A DNA stretch of 64,000 nucleotides from Gimesia chilikensis (lineage in GTDB: Bacteria; Planctomycetota; Planctomycetia; Planctomycetales; Planctomycetaceae). Below, one piece after another: positions 18,053 to 26,526 of this stretch. Each line of letters starts with the position of its first letter. The first letter of the stretch is position 1. The notes below the pieces were generated by a model. It saw only the letters and a program-made list of their open reading frames with translations. It was not told where the DNA came from and searched no databases. Made by a program: the position numbers and the translations under genes. Where the stretch lies: NCBI RefSeq assembly GCF_008329715.1, contig NZ_VTSR01000020.1:233704-297703 (forward strand). Reading direction: 5' to 3'.

Positions 18053-18568
18053 AGCTGTCGGGGATTACCACGTGGACGTGTGGTGCTTTTCAGGGAAAGA
18101 CGAACGGTTGTATTGCTGGTCCATTTTTCATTGTCGAAGGGGGTGCCGCGGACGATGCTTTTTCTGACCACCGTAGAGTCGCCCTGTTTTCAATCCGTAT
18201 CAGTCGCGCAACGCGGCTTGTTCAGCATTCGAAATTCTTCCCCGGCAGCACAAATTCGTTTGGCTCTGCGCATACCCAATGTCTAGCAGAAACCAGTGAG
18301 AGTGAAAACAGAAAAGAGTCCTGCCCGATTTATCTGAGAACAAGTACTCGTAATACCACTCCGCAGATTTTACAATCACTCAATTTCCTGATCCTAAAAT
18401 CAGCCGCCGTGAGCAACCGCCGGGCAGAACAGGATTGGTCCTGACCCCTTTTTCTGTTGACCGCCCCTGTGACGTTTCATTTTCTTTTTCGGTAAAACCT
18501 CTCCCCACCTATCCCAGCGTGATACAAGCGAAATATGAGCCTCACAAATGGTTTTACCATCAGAAAGC
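18053..18568. other. Intergenic region
   Basis: About 515 bases between the small membrane protein and the A/T-rich gene. A 68-codon open frame in it (18080-18286) has no ribosome-binding site or recognisable features. Nothing else stands out until the promoter at its right edge. Confidence 0.45.
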
Positions 18569-18598
18569 TTGACATTATTCCAGCAAGAATTGCATAAT
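18569..18598 (+). promoter_or_regulatory. Sigma-70-like promoter
   Basis: TTGACA (18569-18574), an 18-base spacer, then CATAAT (18593-18598). This is the best match to a housekeeping promoter in the window, placed 60 bases before the start of the 18658 gene. The -10 lies in the first of two tandem 32-bp units, so a second CATAAT is found 32 bases later. Confidence 0.6.
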
Positions 18599-18641
18599 TA
18601 GACGTTCAATTCCAGCAAGAACTGCATAATTAGACGTTCAT
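18578..18641 (+). repeat. Two tandem 32-bp units overlapping the promoter
   Basis: Two adjacent copies of a 32-base unit beginning TTCCAGCAAGAA and ending AGACGTTCA, at 18578-18609 and 18610-18641. They differ at only two positions. Each contains GCATAATTA. They end 16 bases before the start codon of the next gene. Confidence 0.9.
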
Positions 18642-18657
18642 TTCTGGAGAAAATAAC

Positions 18658-19905
18658 ATGTTGAAAAATGCCGTATTTGTCCTGCTGTTGTTCTTGTTCC
18701 CTTCCACCACCTATGCCCAGACAACATCGACTGGTAAATGGTCCGTCTACAAGGTGTATAACAACATCAATAGAGAACCAGAGGTTGTTACTTCTGGATT
18801 GAGCGAAGATGCGGCAAGGTCACATGCAAAATACAAGAACTCAAAATTAAAACTGACTGATAACTTCTCATATACGGCTGAAGGTCCATCTCTTCCTTTG
18901 AAGTCAGCAACACAAGACCCACCAAGAGCATCTACTCCTAAACCGGGAATGAAGCTGAATCCAATTCCTGATGATCAACTGTTTGATCCGAAAAAGAAAA
19001 TGGAGGAAGAGAAAAAGACCATTCCTGATAACCAGCTATTTGATAGAAGTAAGCAAGCAGATTCATTGACTTACAAAATATGGGGTGAAGTTAGCTATGA
19101 TGCAGGTAGAAACTGGAAAATATATCCTAATACAACGGTCAGTTTCGCATACAGAATAGACAGTGAAGAAAGTGTATATCAAGAAGTAATATCAAAATAT
19201 AAACAAAAAGTCATCTCTGCAAAATTGTATGAAGCTGTAGAACAGCAAGGCAACAAGGACATACGATTCCGAGTAAAGTATTCGAGCAGAAATTTATCAT
19301 TAATCAATCAGTACAAAGAATCTAAAAGGTACCGTGTTGAAAGACGTTGGAAGTATAGCGAAAATGACAAGTTTAAAGAATGGTCTGATGGGAACACTAT
19401 TAAGTCATATTTTGACAACCGAAACGATGCTGAAAATTACGTAAGTGAATTTAAATTAAAATATAAGCAAATCTTAGACTCAATTGTCTCTGAATTTCGT
19501 ATTATTGACACTAAGAGTACGGCAGTGTCTCCACCTCAAGTCTCAAGTAAGCTGGTAAGCGACAATAAACCCGCCGTACAATCATTGGTCGGTAAGTGGG
19601 GGAAAAGCTATCACCCTTCACTTGAAATAAAATCCGATGGTGCAATTATCTGGAAGTATATGGGATACAGCTATGGCAACCGAGATGACTTGTTTAAGCG
19701 TAAGGCTGAAGTGAGAAACTATAAGCAAGATGGAAACAAAATAAGTTTTGATGTTCGACAAACATCAAGTAAATACAACTATGACAACCTATCTGGTACA
19801 TTTACAGGCGAAGTCAATGATGATGTACTCACAGGCAAATTCAATGCTTTAAGTGGAAACGTGAAAAATTTGTATTTGCCCAAAGCACCATCCCAAGAGA
19901 AATAA
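18658..19905 (+). CDS. A/T-rich secreted protein of unknown function
   Basis: A 415-residue protein with a signal peptide (MLKNAVFVLLLFLFPSTTYAQ). After it is a short SPOR-like or sequence-repeat-like stretch (KWSVYKVYNN ... LSEDAARSHAKY). A linker carries a near-duplicate motif (PIPDDQLFDPKKK and TIPDNQLFDRSKQ). The long Lys/Tyr-rich middle region holds two related segments (RVKYSSRNLSLINQYKESKRYRVERRW and the NDAENYVSEFKLKYKQ region). The C-terminal beta domain (about 315-410: LVGKWGKSYHPSLEIKSDGAIIW ... LSGTFTGEVNDDVLTGKF) looks like a lipocalin-like or META-like ligand barrel repeat. Codon use is clearly richer in A and T than neighbouring genes, which suggests recent acquisition. A GGAGA ribosome-binding site precedes the ATG. 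Confidence 0.75.
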   Translation: MLKNAVFVLLLFLFPSTTYAQTTSTGKWSVYKVYNNINREPEVVTSGLSEDAARSHAKYKNSKLKLTDNFSYTAEGPSLPLKSATQDPPRASTPKPGMKLNPIPDDQLFDPKKKMEEEKKTIPDNQLFDRSKQADSLTYKIWGEVSYDAGRNWKIYPNTTVSFAYRIDSEESVYQEVISKYKQKVISAKLYEAVEQQGNKDIRFRVKYSSRNLSLINQYKESKRYRVERRWKYSENDKFKEWSDGNTIKSYFDNRNDAENYVSEFKLKYKQILDSIVSEFRIIDTKSTAVSPPQVSSKLVSDNKPAVQSLVGKWGKSYHPSLEIKSDGAIIWKYMGYSYGNRDDLFKRKAEVRNYKQDGNKISFDVRQTSSKYNYDNLSGTFTGEVNDDVLTGKFNALSGNVKNLYLPKAPSQEK

Positions 19906-19912
19906 CCACCTC

Positions 19913-20056
19913 ATGCCCGACCCTCTCGACCAATTCCACAACGAGCCTGAACCATCTCAGGAAGATTTACTAGAGATGATGGACATACTGCATCAGATGG
20001 CTCTCGATGATTATGCAGCAGAGTTTGCGAAGAATTTGAAGCCAGGGGACAAATAG
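19913..20056 (+). CDS. Small acidic 47-residue protein
   Basis: A short frame starting 7 bases after the stop of the upstream gene. The product begins MPDPLDQFHNEPEPSQEDLL and continues EMMDILHQMALDDYAAEFAKNLKPGDK. It is acidic, lacks Cys and reads as one amphipathic helix (DLLEMMDILHQMALDDYAAEFA) with flexible ends. The codon use resembles the rest of the genome more than the A/T-rich gene before it. No strong ribosome-binding site is present; translation could be coupled to the upstream gene. Coding is inferred from composition and helix pattern only. Confidence 0.45.
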   Translation: MPDPLDQFHNEPEPSQEDLLEMMDILHQMALDDYAAEFAKNLKPGDK

Positions 20057-20092
20057 AAGGGGGCAGCGACTGTCCTGAGTGACTGATCCCGC

Positions 20093-21259
20093 TCAGTTCT
20101 TTCGGGATTTCTGTGCAGACAGCTGGGCGTAATAGAAGCTCACTGCCTGAATCTGCTCCGGCTTCAATCCATCGACGACGGCGTGCATTAAATTCGCCGT
20201 TTTTGTTCCCCCACGTTTCCGCTGCTGAAACAGTTCCAACTGCCGCATCAGGGAATCCGGAGCCTGACCGATCAATGTCGGATAGGAATTCTCAAACGAC
20301 TGACGTGTTGTCGGGTGACAGTCGGCACACGCCCCCACTCCCTGATCTGGAATCCCTTCCGCTGCGATCTTCGCTCCCCGTTCCACGGCCGCATTCCATT
20401 CTTCGGGAGAAATATCAGCGGATTTCCGTCCTGGTTCAGTACGCTCGACAGGATCGGCAGGCTGCAGCCGTGCATAGAAACGGGAGACTTCCTGAATCTC
20501 ATCGTCCTGTAACGGCCCCGCGACGATCTGCATCGTTCCACTATGCCGCATCCCCCCGCGATAGGCTTTGAGCGACTCTTCCAGGTAAGCAACGTTCTGT
20601 CCGGCCAGCCGGGGGAATGCCCCCAGGCCCCGCCCCTGACCGTCCAGTCCGTGACAGCCCGCGCAGACTTCAATCACGGTGTGCGGCACCTGCAGGTTTT
20701 CTCCCTCTGCGGAAGCGATGGACTGACCACTCTGCTTGTTATGTTCTCCCCACACCAGTTGCTCGTACTCAGCCAGCGAGAGCTCCGGATACTTCTGCAG
20801 GAACGCCACCACGGACCAGATTTCATCTTCGCGTTTCAGATTGGGCCACGCCGGCATCGCTGTCATCTTGATGCCATGCTTGATGACGTAGTACAGTTCT
20901 GCAGGCCCCTTGTGAGGCACTATCTCAGCCAGATCAGGCGGTTTGGGAGTCATCCCGAACACCAGTGCCGAACGCCCGGTTTCCGGCGCGCCGTGACATT
21001 GCCTGCAACCGATCTCATAGTGTCCGGCTCCCTGGGCCACCAGCGCCGCGTCATCCAGCTCCGGAACAGTGATGCCGCTGCTTTGTGTCGCTACGGCGCG
21101 ATCCTTGGTGAAGTTGAGAAACCAGCTGGTGATCGCCCAGTGTCCCGAACTGGCCCTGATCGGTATCAGGCCACTCACGACGACCAGCGCCCCGCCGCAG
21201 GCCAGCACCAGCAGTAGCACCGCAATGATTTTCAGTGCCTGTTTGTATGACTGTTTCAT
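20093..21259 (-). CDS. Tri-haem membrane-anchored cytochrome c
   Basis: About 388 residues. The N-terminal transmembrane anchor (IIAVLLLVLACGGALVVVSGLIP) is followed by three class I cytochrome c domains, each with one haem site: CRQCHG, CAGCHG and CADCHP. Likely Met ligands follow in each. It is the last gene of the oxidase operon and probably feeds electrons from periplasmic donors to the caa3 oxidase, acting outside the cytoplasmic membrane. The frame opens at a GTG (21268) overlapping the ctaG stop, but ATG 21259 lies 8 bases after AAGGAG and is the better start. Low-potential donor and partner are inferred from position only. Confidence 0.88.
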   Translation of the reverse strand: MKQSYKQALKIIAVLLLVLACGGALVVVSGLIPIRASSGHWAITSWFLNFTKDRAVATQSSGITVPELDDAALVAQGAGHYEIGCRQCHGAPETGRSALVFGMTPKPPDLAEIVPHKGPAELYYVIKHGIKMTAMPAWPNLKREDEIWSVVAFLQKYPELSLAEYEQLVWGEHNKQSGQSIASAEGENLQVPHTVIEVCAGCHGLDGQGRGLGAFPRLAGQNVAYLEESLKAYRGGMRHSGTMQIVAGPLQDDEIQEVSRFYARLQPADPVERTEPGRKSADISPEEWNAAVERGAKIAAEGIPDQGVGACADCHPTTRQSFENSYPTLIGQAPDSLMRQLELFQQRKRGGTKTANLMHAVVDGLKPEQIQAVSFYYAQLSAQKSRKN

Positions 21260-21264
21260 GGTTT

Positions 21265-21972
21265 TCACTCCTTGGGTTGTCGTTCGCTTCGAACCAGGTC
21301 CACCGTCAACCAGACCCCACCGGACAGGTAAACGATCCCCCCCGCGACCAGCATGATCGCTCCCCCCAGATGCTGATCCTGCAATGCGGACAACGAACCG
21401 TATCCCTGGTGATGTGCATACACCGAGCGCGGCGCCAGGGCTAGCAGAGCCCCCAGCAGCGTCATGTGCATGGAGGTCAGCAGCAGTCCCACCACGCCGG
21501 CAGCACTCCGGGACCGTGTCCGGGGAAAGGTTCCTCCAAAAGCGGAGATCCAGACCGCGATGCCCGCCAGCAGGAAAGAGCCCTGCTCCGCGACCAGTCC
21601 CCAGGTCGACATCCGGGCCACATGATGCAGCCCCGGTGCATGCCAGGCCCAGACGATAATCAGTTCCGCGACAGACGCAGGGATCGGCGCGAAAAATACC
21701 GGCCAGCGGATCACCGGATCGAAGCGGGAACCGGCCAGTGCCAGGCTGATTAGCGGGGCAGCCACTGCCACCACCAGCATATGCATCGTCATGTGCGCAA
21801 AGAACGCCTGGTGTGCCAGTCGCGGCAACGGTCCCAGCCAGGCGATCACCAGGCTGACCAGCCCTGCCAGCAACAGCCAGCGCTGCACCGGCACCACCTG
21901 ACCGGTCGTCTCCTCAGTTGAGGGTGAGAGCTGTTGCTCTTGTGTGCGATATTCGGTTGCGGTCATTTTCAT
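21265..21972 (-). CDS. ctaG: CtaG-type cytochrome oxidase assembly protein
   Basis: A 235-residue multi-pass membrane protein of the caa3-type CtaG family (distinct from the Cox11-type CtaG of proteobacteria). It has about six hydrophobic segments. Conserved His residues lie in HQAFFAHMTMHMLVV and HAPGLHHVARM, typical of the family and plausible copper ligands. CtaG is needed in Bacillus for formation of active caa3 oxidase, probably for CuB insertion. It starts 1 base inside the stop of the upstream gene (TGATG) and is followed directly by the tri-haem cytochrome gene, so translation is likely coupled along the operon. Confidence 0.88.
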   Translation of the reverse strand: MKMTATEYRTQEQQLSPSTEETTGQVVPVQRWLLLAGLVSLVIAWLGPLPRLAHQAFFAHMTMHMLVVAVAAPLISLALAGSRFDPVIRWPVFFAPIPASVAELIIVWAWHAPGLHHVARMSTWGLVAEQGSFLLAGIAVWISAFGGTFPRTRSRSAAGVVGLLLTSMHMTLLGALLALAPRSVYAHHQGYGSLSALQDQHLGGAIMLVAGGIVYLSGGVWLTVDLVRSERQPKE

Positions 21973-22382
21973 CAGTCACAATTCCCGATAAACAGAGCCA
22001 CAGCTGCGACGAACAGCGTAGCGATAATACTCAATGCCGAAAGCAGAAAGGTGGCCAGTCCCAGAAACCGATATCGATCCAGCGGCGTATCGTCATCGGG
22101 AGACAGATCCTGCGAAAGATGCCGATGCCTGCGAAATCCGATCCAGCCAAACCAGCCCATCACGGCGACCGCCACCGCGGTATAAACGCCGATCGCCACT
22201 CGTACCGTCATAAAACCACTCTCCATGCCGACATGCTTGGCACACCAGATAGCTGCCGTCAGATAACAGGCCAGCAGATGCACCGCCCAGATAAACGGAG
22301 GGAGAAACATCAGCCAGATGCGCTCATGCCGTTCATGAAATTCGTCAGAATGCTGTCGGTCCTCTTTCATCGTCGTCCTCAT
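21972..22382 (-). CDS. Small membrane protein of the cytochrome oxidase operon
   Basis: A 136-residue protein with a hydrophilic His/Glu-rich N-terminus (DEFHERHERIW) and three transmembrane segments, about 25-45, 57-80 and 105-130. The position between the subunit I/III gene and ctaG, and ATGA overlap with the former, suggest an oxidase subunit or assembly factor. It takes the place where subunit IV is often encoded but shows no clear similarity to it. A conserved-looking pair, PFIWAVHLLACYLTAA and a Cys (WCAKHVG), may matter. Function is inferred from context only. Confidence 0.75.
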   Translation of the reverse strand: MRTTMKEDRQHSDEFHERHERIWLMFLPPFIWAVHLLACYLTAAIWCAKHVGMESGFMTVRVAIGVYTAVAVAVMGWFGWIGFRRHRHLSQDLSPDDDTPLDRYRFLGLATFLLSALSIIATLFVAAVALFIGNCD

Positions 22383-24919
22383 GAAACACTGGGAAATCCT
22401 GCGATCACGCCGACCGTAATCACCACTGTCAACGCCAGAAAATGCCAGTACAACGCCACATTCACTATGTCAGCGTCATACCGGGCCGTCATGCGTCCCG
22501 CCGCCCGCCGCGCCAGACAGTACAGCTGCATCACCACACCGAGCACCGCATGCAACGCCGTCCACCCCACCAGAACCCAGACCACCGCCGGATAAACGTG
22601 CTCCGTCGGGTCCAGTCCGGTCAGCCAGGGCCCCGCCAGCAACGCACCGGTCCCGCCGACAGTAAATAGCGCCGCCAGTGACAGCAGCAGGTAGAACCGG
22701 GCACCGAAGTCACGACGATTCCAGTGCCGCGCCAGTAAAGTCAATCCGTAAGCGACCAGCAGCAGCAGCATTCCCGTTACGGGCCAGAAGACTCCTGGGC
22801 CGGGCAGCGGTTCGGGAGGATAGTCGTCGTGAATTGTCCAGTAAAAAAAGTAACCGAATACCAGCGACATAAACGCGGTCACATCCGCGGTCATCGTGAT
22901 AAACATGGCCCACCAGCCGACCGCCTGGGGACCGGAGAGATACAACGGCAGACTCACTCCCAGCCCCACGTCTTTGTTTTCCTTTTCCGGTATCCAGGCG
23001 GTCCCGGTCCAGACCCATCTCAGGATCACACCACAGGCAATCACCCCGCTGAGAATCGCCGGCCACCACCAGTGATACGTCGCAAAAATGAAAAAGCCCC
23101 CGGTAAACAGCGCCGCGAAAAACGTCAGAAATGTCGGCCCCCCAACCCGCAGACACTGAATCGGTGTGGCATCGATTACGGAGCTGACTATCGTTTCCCG
23201 CTTCCCCTCCTCGGCGTCAGGCAGATAAAACCGGGCTTCATCTACATCGTTCACAAAACCGGGCTGCTCCCATAACGGATAGCGACTGTTGATCACGGGA
23301 ATCGAACGCACGCCCCACGGCTGGTCCGGCATTTCCGCCAGCCATTCCAGCGTCCCCGCCTGCCAGGGATTCCGCTCCGAGAGTGCCTGCTGCCGGCGTG
23401 GCCTGAAAACATCGATCAGAAACACGACAAATCCAGCCGCCAGCACAAACGCACCGATGCTGGAGATCAGATTCCACAAATCAAGCCCCATGCCCGCAGG
23501 ATACGTAAATACGCGGCGGGGCATCCCCAGCAATCCGAGGATGTGCATCGGGAAAAAGGCCACGTTAAACCCGATCAGCACCAGCCAGAAGACAATCGTG
23601 CCGACCCGTTCGGAAAGCTGCTTCCCGGTCACCAGCGGAAAGAAATAATAGAAGGCCGCCATAATCGGAAAGATCGTTCCGCCAATCAGCACGTAATGCA
23701 GATGACCGACGATAAAAAATGTATCATGCGCCTGAAAATCAAAGGGCGCCACCGCCACCATCACACCCGTCAGGCCCCCGATGATGAACGTCGCCAGCCC
23801 CGCAAAGATAAACAACAGACAGACCGAACGCTTCACGTTTCCCGCCGTGAGTGTCGCCAGAAAACAGAAAATCTGCACTCCCGTCGGAATTGCCACGGCC
23901 TGTGAGGCCGCAGAGAAGATGCCGATCGAGATCCCGGGCAGCCCCGTCGTAAACATGTGATGCACCCACAGACCAAAACTCAGGAAGCCGGTCCCTACTG
24001 CAGAGAGGACCACCCAGCTGTAGCCCACCATCGGCGTCCGGGCGAAAGTGGGAATCATCATCGCCATCAACGCAATCGACGGCAGAAAGACGATATAAAC
24101 TTCCGGATGCCCGAATATCCAGAACAGGTGCTGCCATAACACAGGATCCCCGCCCCGTTTCGGATCGAAGAACGGCCAGTCGAATGCCCGCTCCATTTCC
24201 AGCAGGATGTCTCCCGCGATCAACGGCGGAAACGCAAACAGGATCATTCCTGCCACCACGAGAATATACCAGCAATACAGGGGAATCAGGTTGATCCGCA
24301 TCCCGGGGGGACGGCACTTCAGCACTCCCACGATCAATTCAATCGCGGCAGCGATCGAGGCGATTTCAATAAATGTTAAGCCCAGCAGCCAGATATCCGC
24401 GCCGACACCGTCCTGAAACGCACTCGTCAGCGGCGGGTACATGAACCAGCCCCCCTTGGGCGCCGCACCGAAAAACAGGGAACCACACACAAAGATGCCG
24501 CCGATCAGAAAACTGAAATAACCGTAAGCCGACAGCCGGGGAAAAGGCAGATCCCGCGCTCCCAGCATCTCCGGCAACACCATGATTGAAAAAGCTTCGA
24601 AAATGGGAACCGCGAAGAGGAACATCATCACCGAACCATGCATGGTAAAGATCTGATTATACTGGTCCGCCGTCAGAAACGTGTTGCCCGGCACCGCCAG
24701 CTGAATTCGCATCAGCAGCGCCAGAACACCGCCAAACAGGAAGAAGGCAAACGACGTGACCGTATACCACAGACCGACCTCGCTGTTATTCACCGCCGAC
24801 CAGTAACGCCAGCCGCGCGGCGTCTCCCAGGCTTTCAACAGCCGGGCCGCGGACGGCGCGATCTCCGGCTCTGATTCTGAATTCGCAGCTGAATTTGTCG
24901 TGGCGGGTAGCGATTCCAT
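22379..24919 (-). CDS. ctaD: Cytochrome c oxidase subunit I fused to subunit III
   Basis: An 846-residue fusion. The N-terminal part (about 1-560) is haem-copper oxidase subunit I: HGSVMMFLFAVP with the low-spin haem His, HPEVYIVFLP with the CuB His cross-linked to Tyr, and HDTFFIVGHLHYVLIGG with CuB and haem ligands. The HPEVY Tyr and the usual helices mark an A-family enzyme. A soluble linker (about 540-605) leads to the subunit III part (about 610-846), recognised by WWAMFITMTADVTAFMSLVFGYFFYW and the ending VNVALYWHFLALTVVITVGVIAG. Fused I+III subunits are known in caa3 oxidases of other phyla. The complex reduces O2 to water at the cytoplasmic membrane and pumps protons. The next gene overlaps by ATGA. 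Confidence 0.95.
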   Translation of the reverse strand: MESLPATTNSAANSESEPEIAPSAARLLKAWETPRGWRYWSAVNNSEVGLWYTVTSFAFFLFGGVLALLMRIQLAVPGNTFLTADQYNQIFTMHGSVMMFLFAVPIFEAFSIMVLPEMLGARDLPFPRLSAYGYFSFLIGGIFVCGSLFFGAAPKGGWFMYPPLTSAFQDGVGADIWLLGLTFIEIASIAAAIELIVGVLKCRPPGMRINLIPLYCWYILVVAGMILFAFPPLIAGDILLEMERAFDWPFFDPKRGGDPVLWQHLFWIFGHPEVYIVFLPSIALMAMMIPTFARTPMVGYSWVVLSAVGTGFLSFGLWVHHMFTTGLPGISIGIFSAASQAVAIPTGVQIFCFLATLTAGNVKRSVCLLFIFAGLATFIIGGLTGVMVAVAPFDFQAHDTFFIVGHLHYVLIGGTIFPIMAAFYYFFPLVTGKQLSERVGTIVFWLVLIGFNVAFFPMHILGLLGMPRRVFTYPAGMGLDLWNLISSIGAFVLAAGFVVFLIDVFRPRRQQALSERNPWQAGTLEWLAEMPDQPWGVRSIPVINSRYPLWEQPGFVNDVDEARFYLPDAEEGKRETIVSSVIDATPIQCLRVGGPTFLTFFAALFTGGFFIFATYHWWWPAILSGVIACGVILRWVWTGTAWIPEKENKDVGLGVSLPLYLSGPQAVGWWAMFITMTADVTAFMSLVFGYFFYWTIHDDYPPEPLPGPGVFWPVTGMLLLLVAYGLTLLARHWNRRDFGARFYLLLSLAALFTVGGTGALLAGPWLTGLDPTEHVYPAVVWVLVGWTALHAVLGVVMQLYCLARRAAGRMTARYDADIVNVALYWHFLALTVVITVGVIAGFPSVS

Positions 24920-24929
24920 CAGTTCGTTT

Positions 24930-25916
24930 TCATTTCAAATTGTCTAAGTAGGTTACCAGATTCGCGAGCTGTTCCTCTGTCAGCGCACGAAATTCAGGCA
25001 TCTTGACGCCGGGCTTCAACCGCGATGTCTCTGTGATCCAGTTTCGATAATGGGCTCTGTCCGCAGTCAGCAGTCCGGCCCCCAATGTCTGGCGACTCCC
25101 CACATGGGTCAGATCCGGACCGATCGTTCCATCTGCATCTGTACCGCGCACCGAATGGCAGGCACCGCAGCCCGACTGCAGAAATACGGCTTCCCCTGCC
25201 CGCGCAGCGGCTACCTGCGGCAACTCGCGCGAGGCACGCTGCCCGGCCAGCCACTGCTCATACTCGTCGCGATCAACAACAACCACGCTGAAATTCATGA
25301 ATGAATGCGACTCACCACAGTATTCCGCGCAGATCCCCCGATAGGTTCCCACCCGGTTCGGATGCAGCGTCAGTCGCGTGGTGCGCCCCGGAATCATGTC
25401 CACCTTGCCTCCCAGTGCCGGGATCCAGAACGAGTGCACTACATCACTGCTGGACAACAGAAATTCCACTGGCTCTCCCCGGGGCAGGTAGATCTCATTC
25501 GCCAGTTCCAGTACCCCTTCCTTTTCATCAGGGTAACGCACACGCCACCACCATTGACGCCCTTCGACCTCCACCTGCAACGAACCTTTCGGCGGACGAG
25601 CCAGCAGGGGAGGCAGCAGGCTCAGACTGAAAATCAGTAGCGTTGTCAGAATCAGCGTCGGCGCGATCACGCCACCTCCGATGATAAACAGGGCTGACTT
25701 ACGACGATGATGGGCCACGGGATTGAGCAGCAGGCAGTAGATCGTCAGGCCGATCATTACAATCCAGATCACGGTCGCACCACCTAACATCCACCAGAAC
25801 AGATCCGCAATCTGCTCTGCTCCTTTCCCCGCAGGATCTAGCGTGGACTGAGATCCCGTACAGCCGGTAAGCAACATTACCACTGTAAGCAGGACTCCCC
25901 TCGCTTGTGCAGGCAT
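24930..25916 (-). CDS. ctaC: Cytochrome c oxidase subunit II with fused cytochrome c (caa3 type)
   Basis: About 328 residues from ATG 25916. A lipoprotein signal (MPAQARGVLLTVVMLLTGC) is followed by two transmembrane helices (about 47-70 and 85-115) and a cupredoxin domain with the complete CuA site: the upstream His in DVVHSFWIPALGG and the CAEYCGESHSFM cluster. A C-terminal cytochrome c domain has CGACH and the Met ligand in GVKMPEF. The fusion defines a caa3-type enzyme that accepts electrons from its own haem c. An upstream ATG (25964) would add 16 residues before the lipoprotein signal and is less likely. It is the first gene of the minus-strand oxidase operon. Confidence 0.95.
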   Translation of the reverse strand: MPAQARGVLLTVVMLLTGCTGSQSTLDPAGKGAEQIADLFWWMLGGATVIWIVMIGLTIYCLLLNPVAHHRRKSALFIIGGGVIAPTLILTTLLIFSLSLLPPLLARPPKGSLQVEVEGRQWWWRVRYPDEKEGVLELANEIYLPRGEPVEFLLSSSDVVHSFWIPALGGKVDMIPGRTTRLTLHPNRVGTYRGICAEYCGESHSFMNFSVVVVDRDEYEQWLAGQRASRELPQVAAARAGEAVFLQSGCGACHSVRGTDADGTIGPDLTHVGSRQTLGAGLLTADRAHYRNWITETSRLKPGVKMPEFRALTEEQLANLVTYLDNLK

Positions 25917-26526
25917 GGCAGGTATTTCCCGGTCTTTCGTTCCCCGACAGTCATATTCAGTCACGTTTACGGAGCCCCGACTCGACGATCATAAGCCCCG
26001 ACAGAGTGTCACATCAGTCTGCATCAGGAAAATCGCAATTAACGTGCCTCTGAGACAGAAATCACCAATCTTACCACGTCAGACTGACATACCGCTCGAC
26101 TCTCCAGGCGTCTCAGCAGTCAAAACAGAACGACAGTCAGCCGATAATTACGAAAGCCACGACTGGGCTTGAAGATATCCGTTTTCCGGAAATCAGCAGC
26201 CACAATCTTGTTACACCCTGCCAGCCTCAATTAATCGCCCGCTGACAAACCGCCCTGATCGATCGACAACCAGTGAAACTCAATCGCAGAGGCGTCGCCT
26301 CAGCAATGAATTTCTCATACTGCAAAAACAGCATGTGACGAACCGTAGCGTAAGCTCTTTCCACTGTTTATGTTATAAAAACAGCAAAGAAGCCCGATCG
26401 CTCTTTTTATTCCGCGATTCTTGTATTTTTCCTGCGATACCGCGTCGGGTTCGCCCTCTCAAAGGTGATCTATTCACTGACAGAGGGTCTGTCAGCGATC
26501 GAATCTGGAACTGAGAGGGCTTACTG
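25917..26526. other. Divergent intergenic region between the oxidase operon and the giant repeat protein
   Basis: About 600 bases holding both outward promoters. No gene is supported. The right end carries the nested hairpin described separately. A/T-rich runs at 26370-26435 are a plausible place for the rightward promoter. Confidence 0.5.
26453..26520 (+). promoter_or_regulatory. Nested leader hairpin that covers the ribosome-binding site
   Basis: The outer stem pairs GCCCTCTCA (26453-26461) with TGAGAGGGC (26512-26520). The inner perfect stem pairs CTGACAGA (26477-26484) with TCTGTCAG (26488-26495) around a GGG loop. The ribosome-binding site GAGAGGG (26513-26519), 7 bases before the ATG at 26527, is the right arm of the outer stem. 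In the folded state it would be hidden from the ribosome. Confidence 0.55.

Noticed and set aside
18080..18286. 68-codon frame between two genes
   Set aside because: No initiation signal, no recognisable composition or family.
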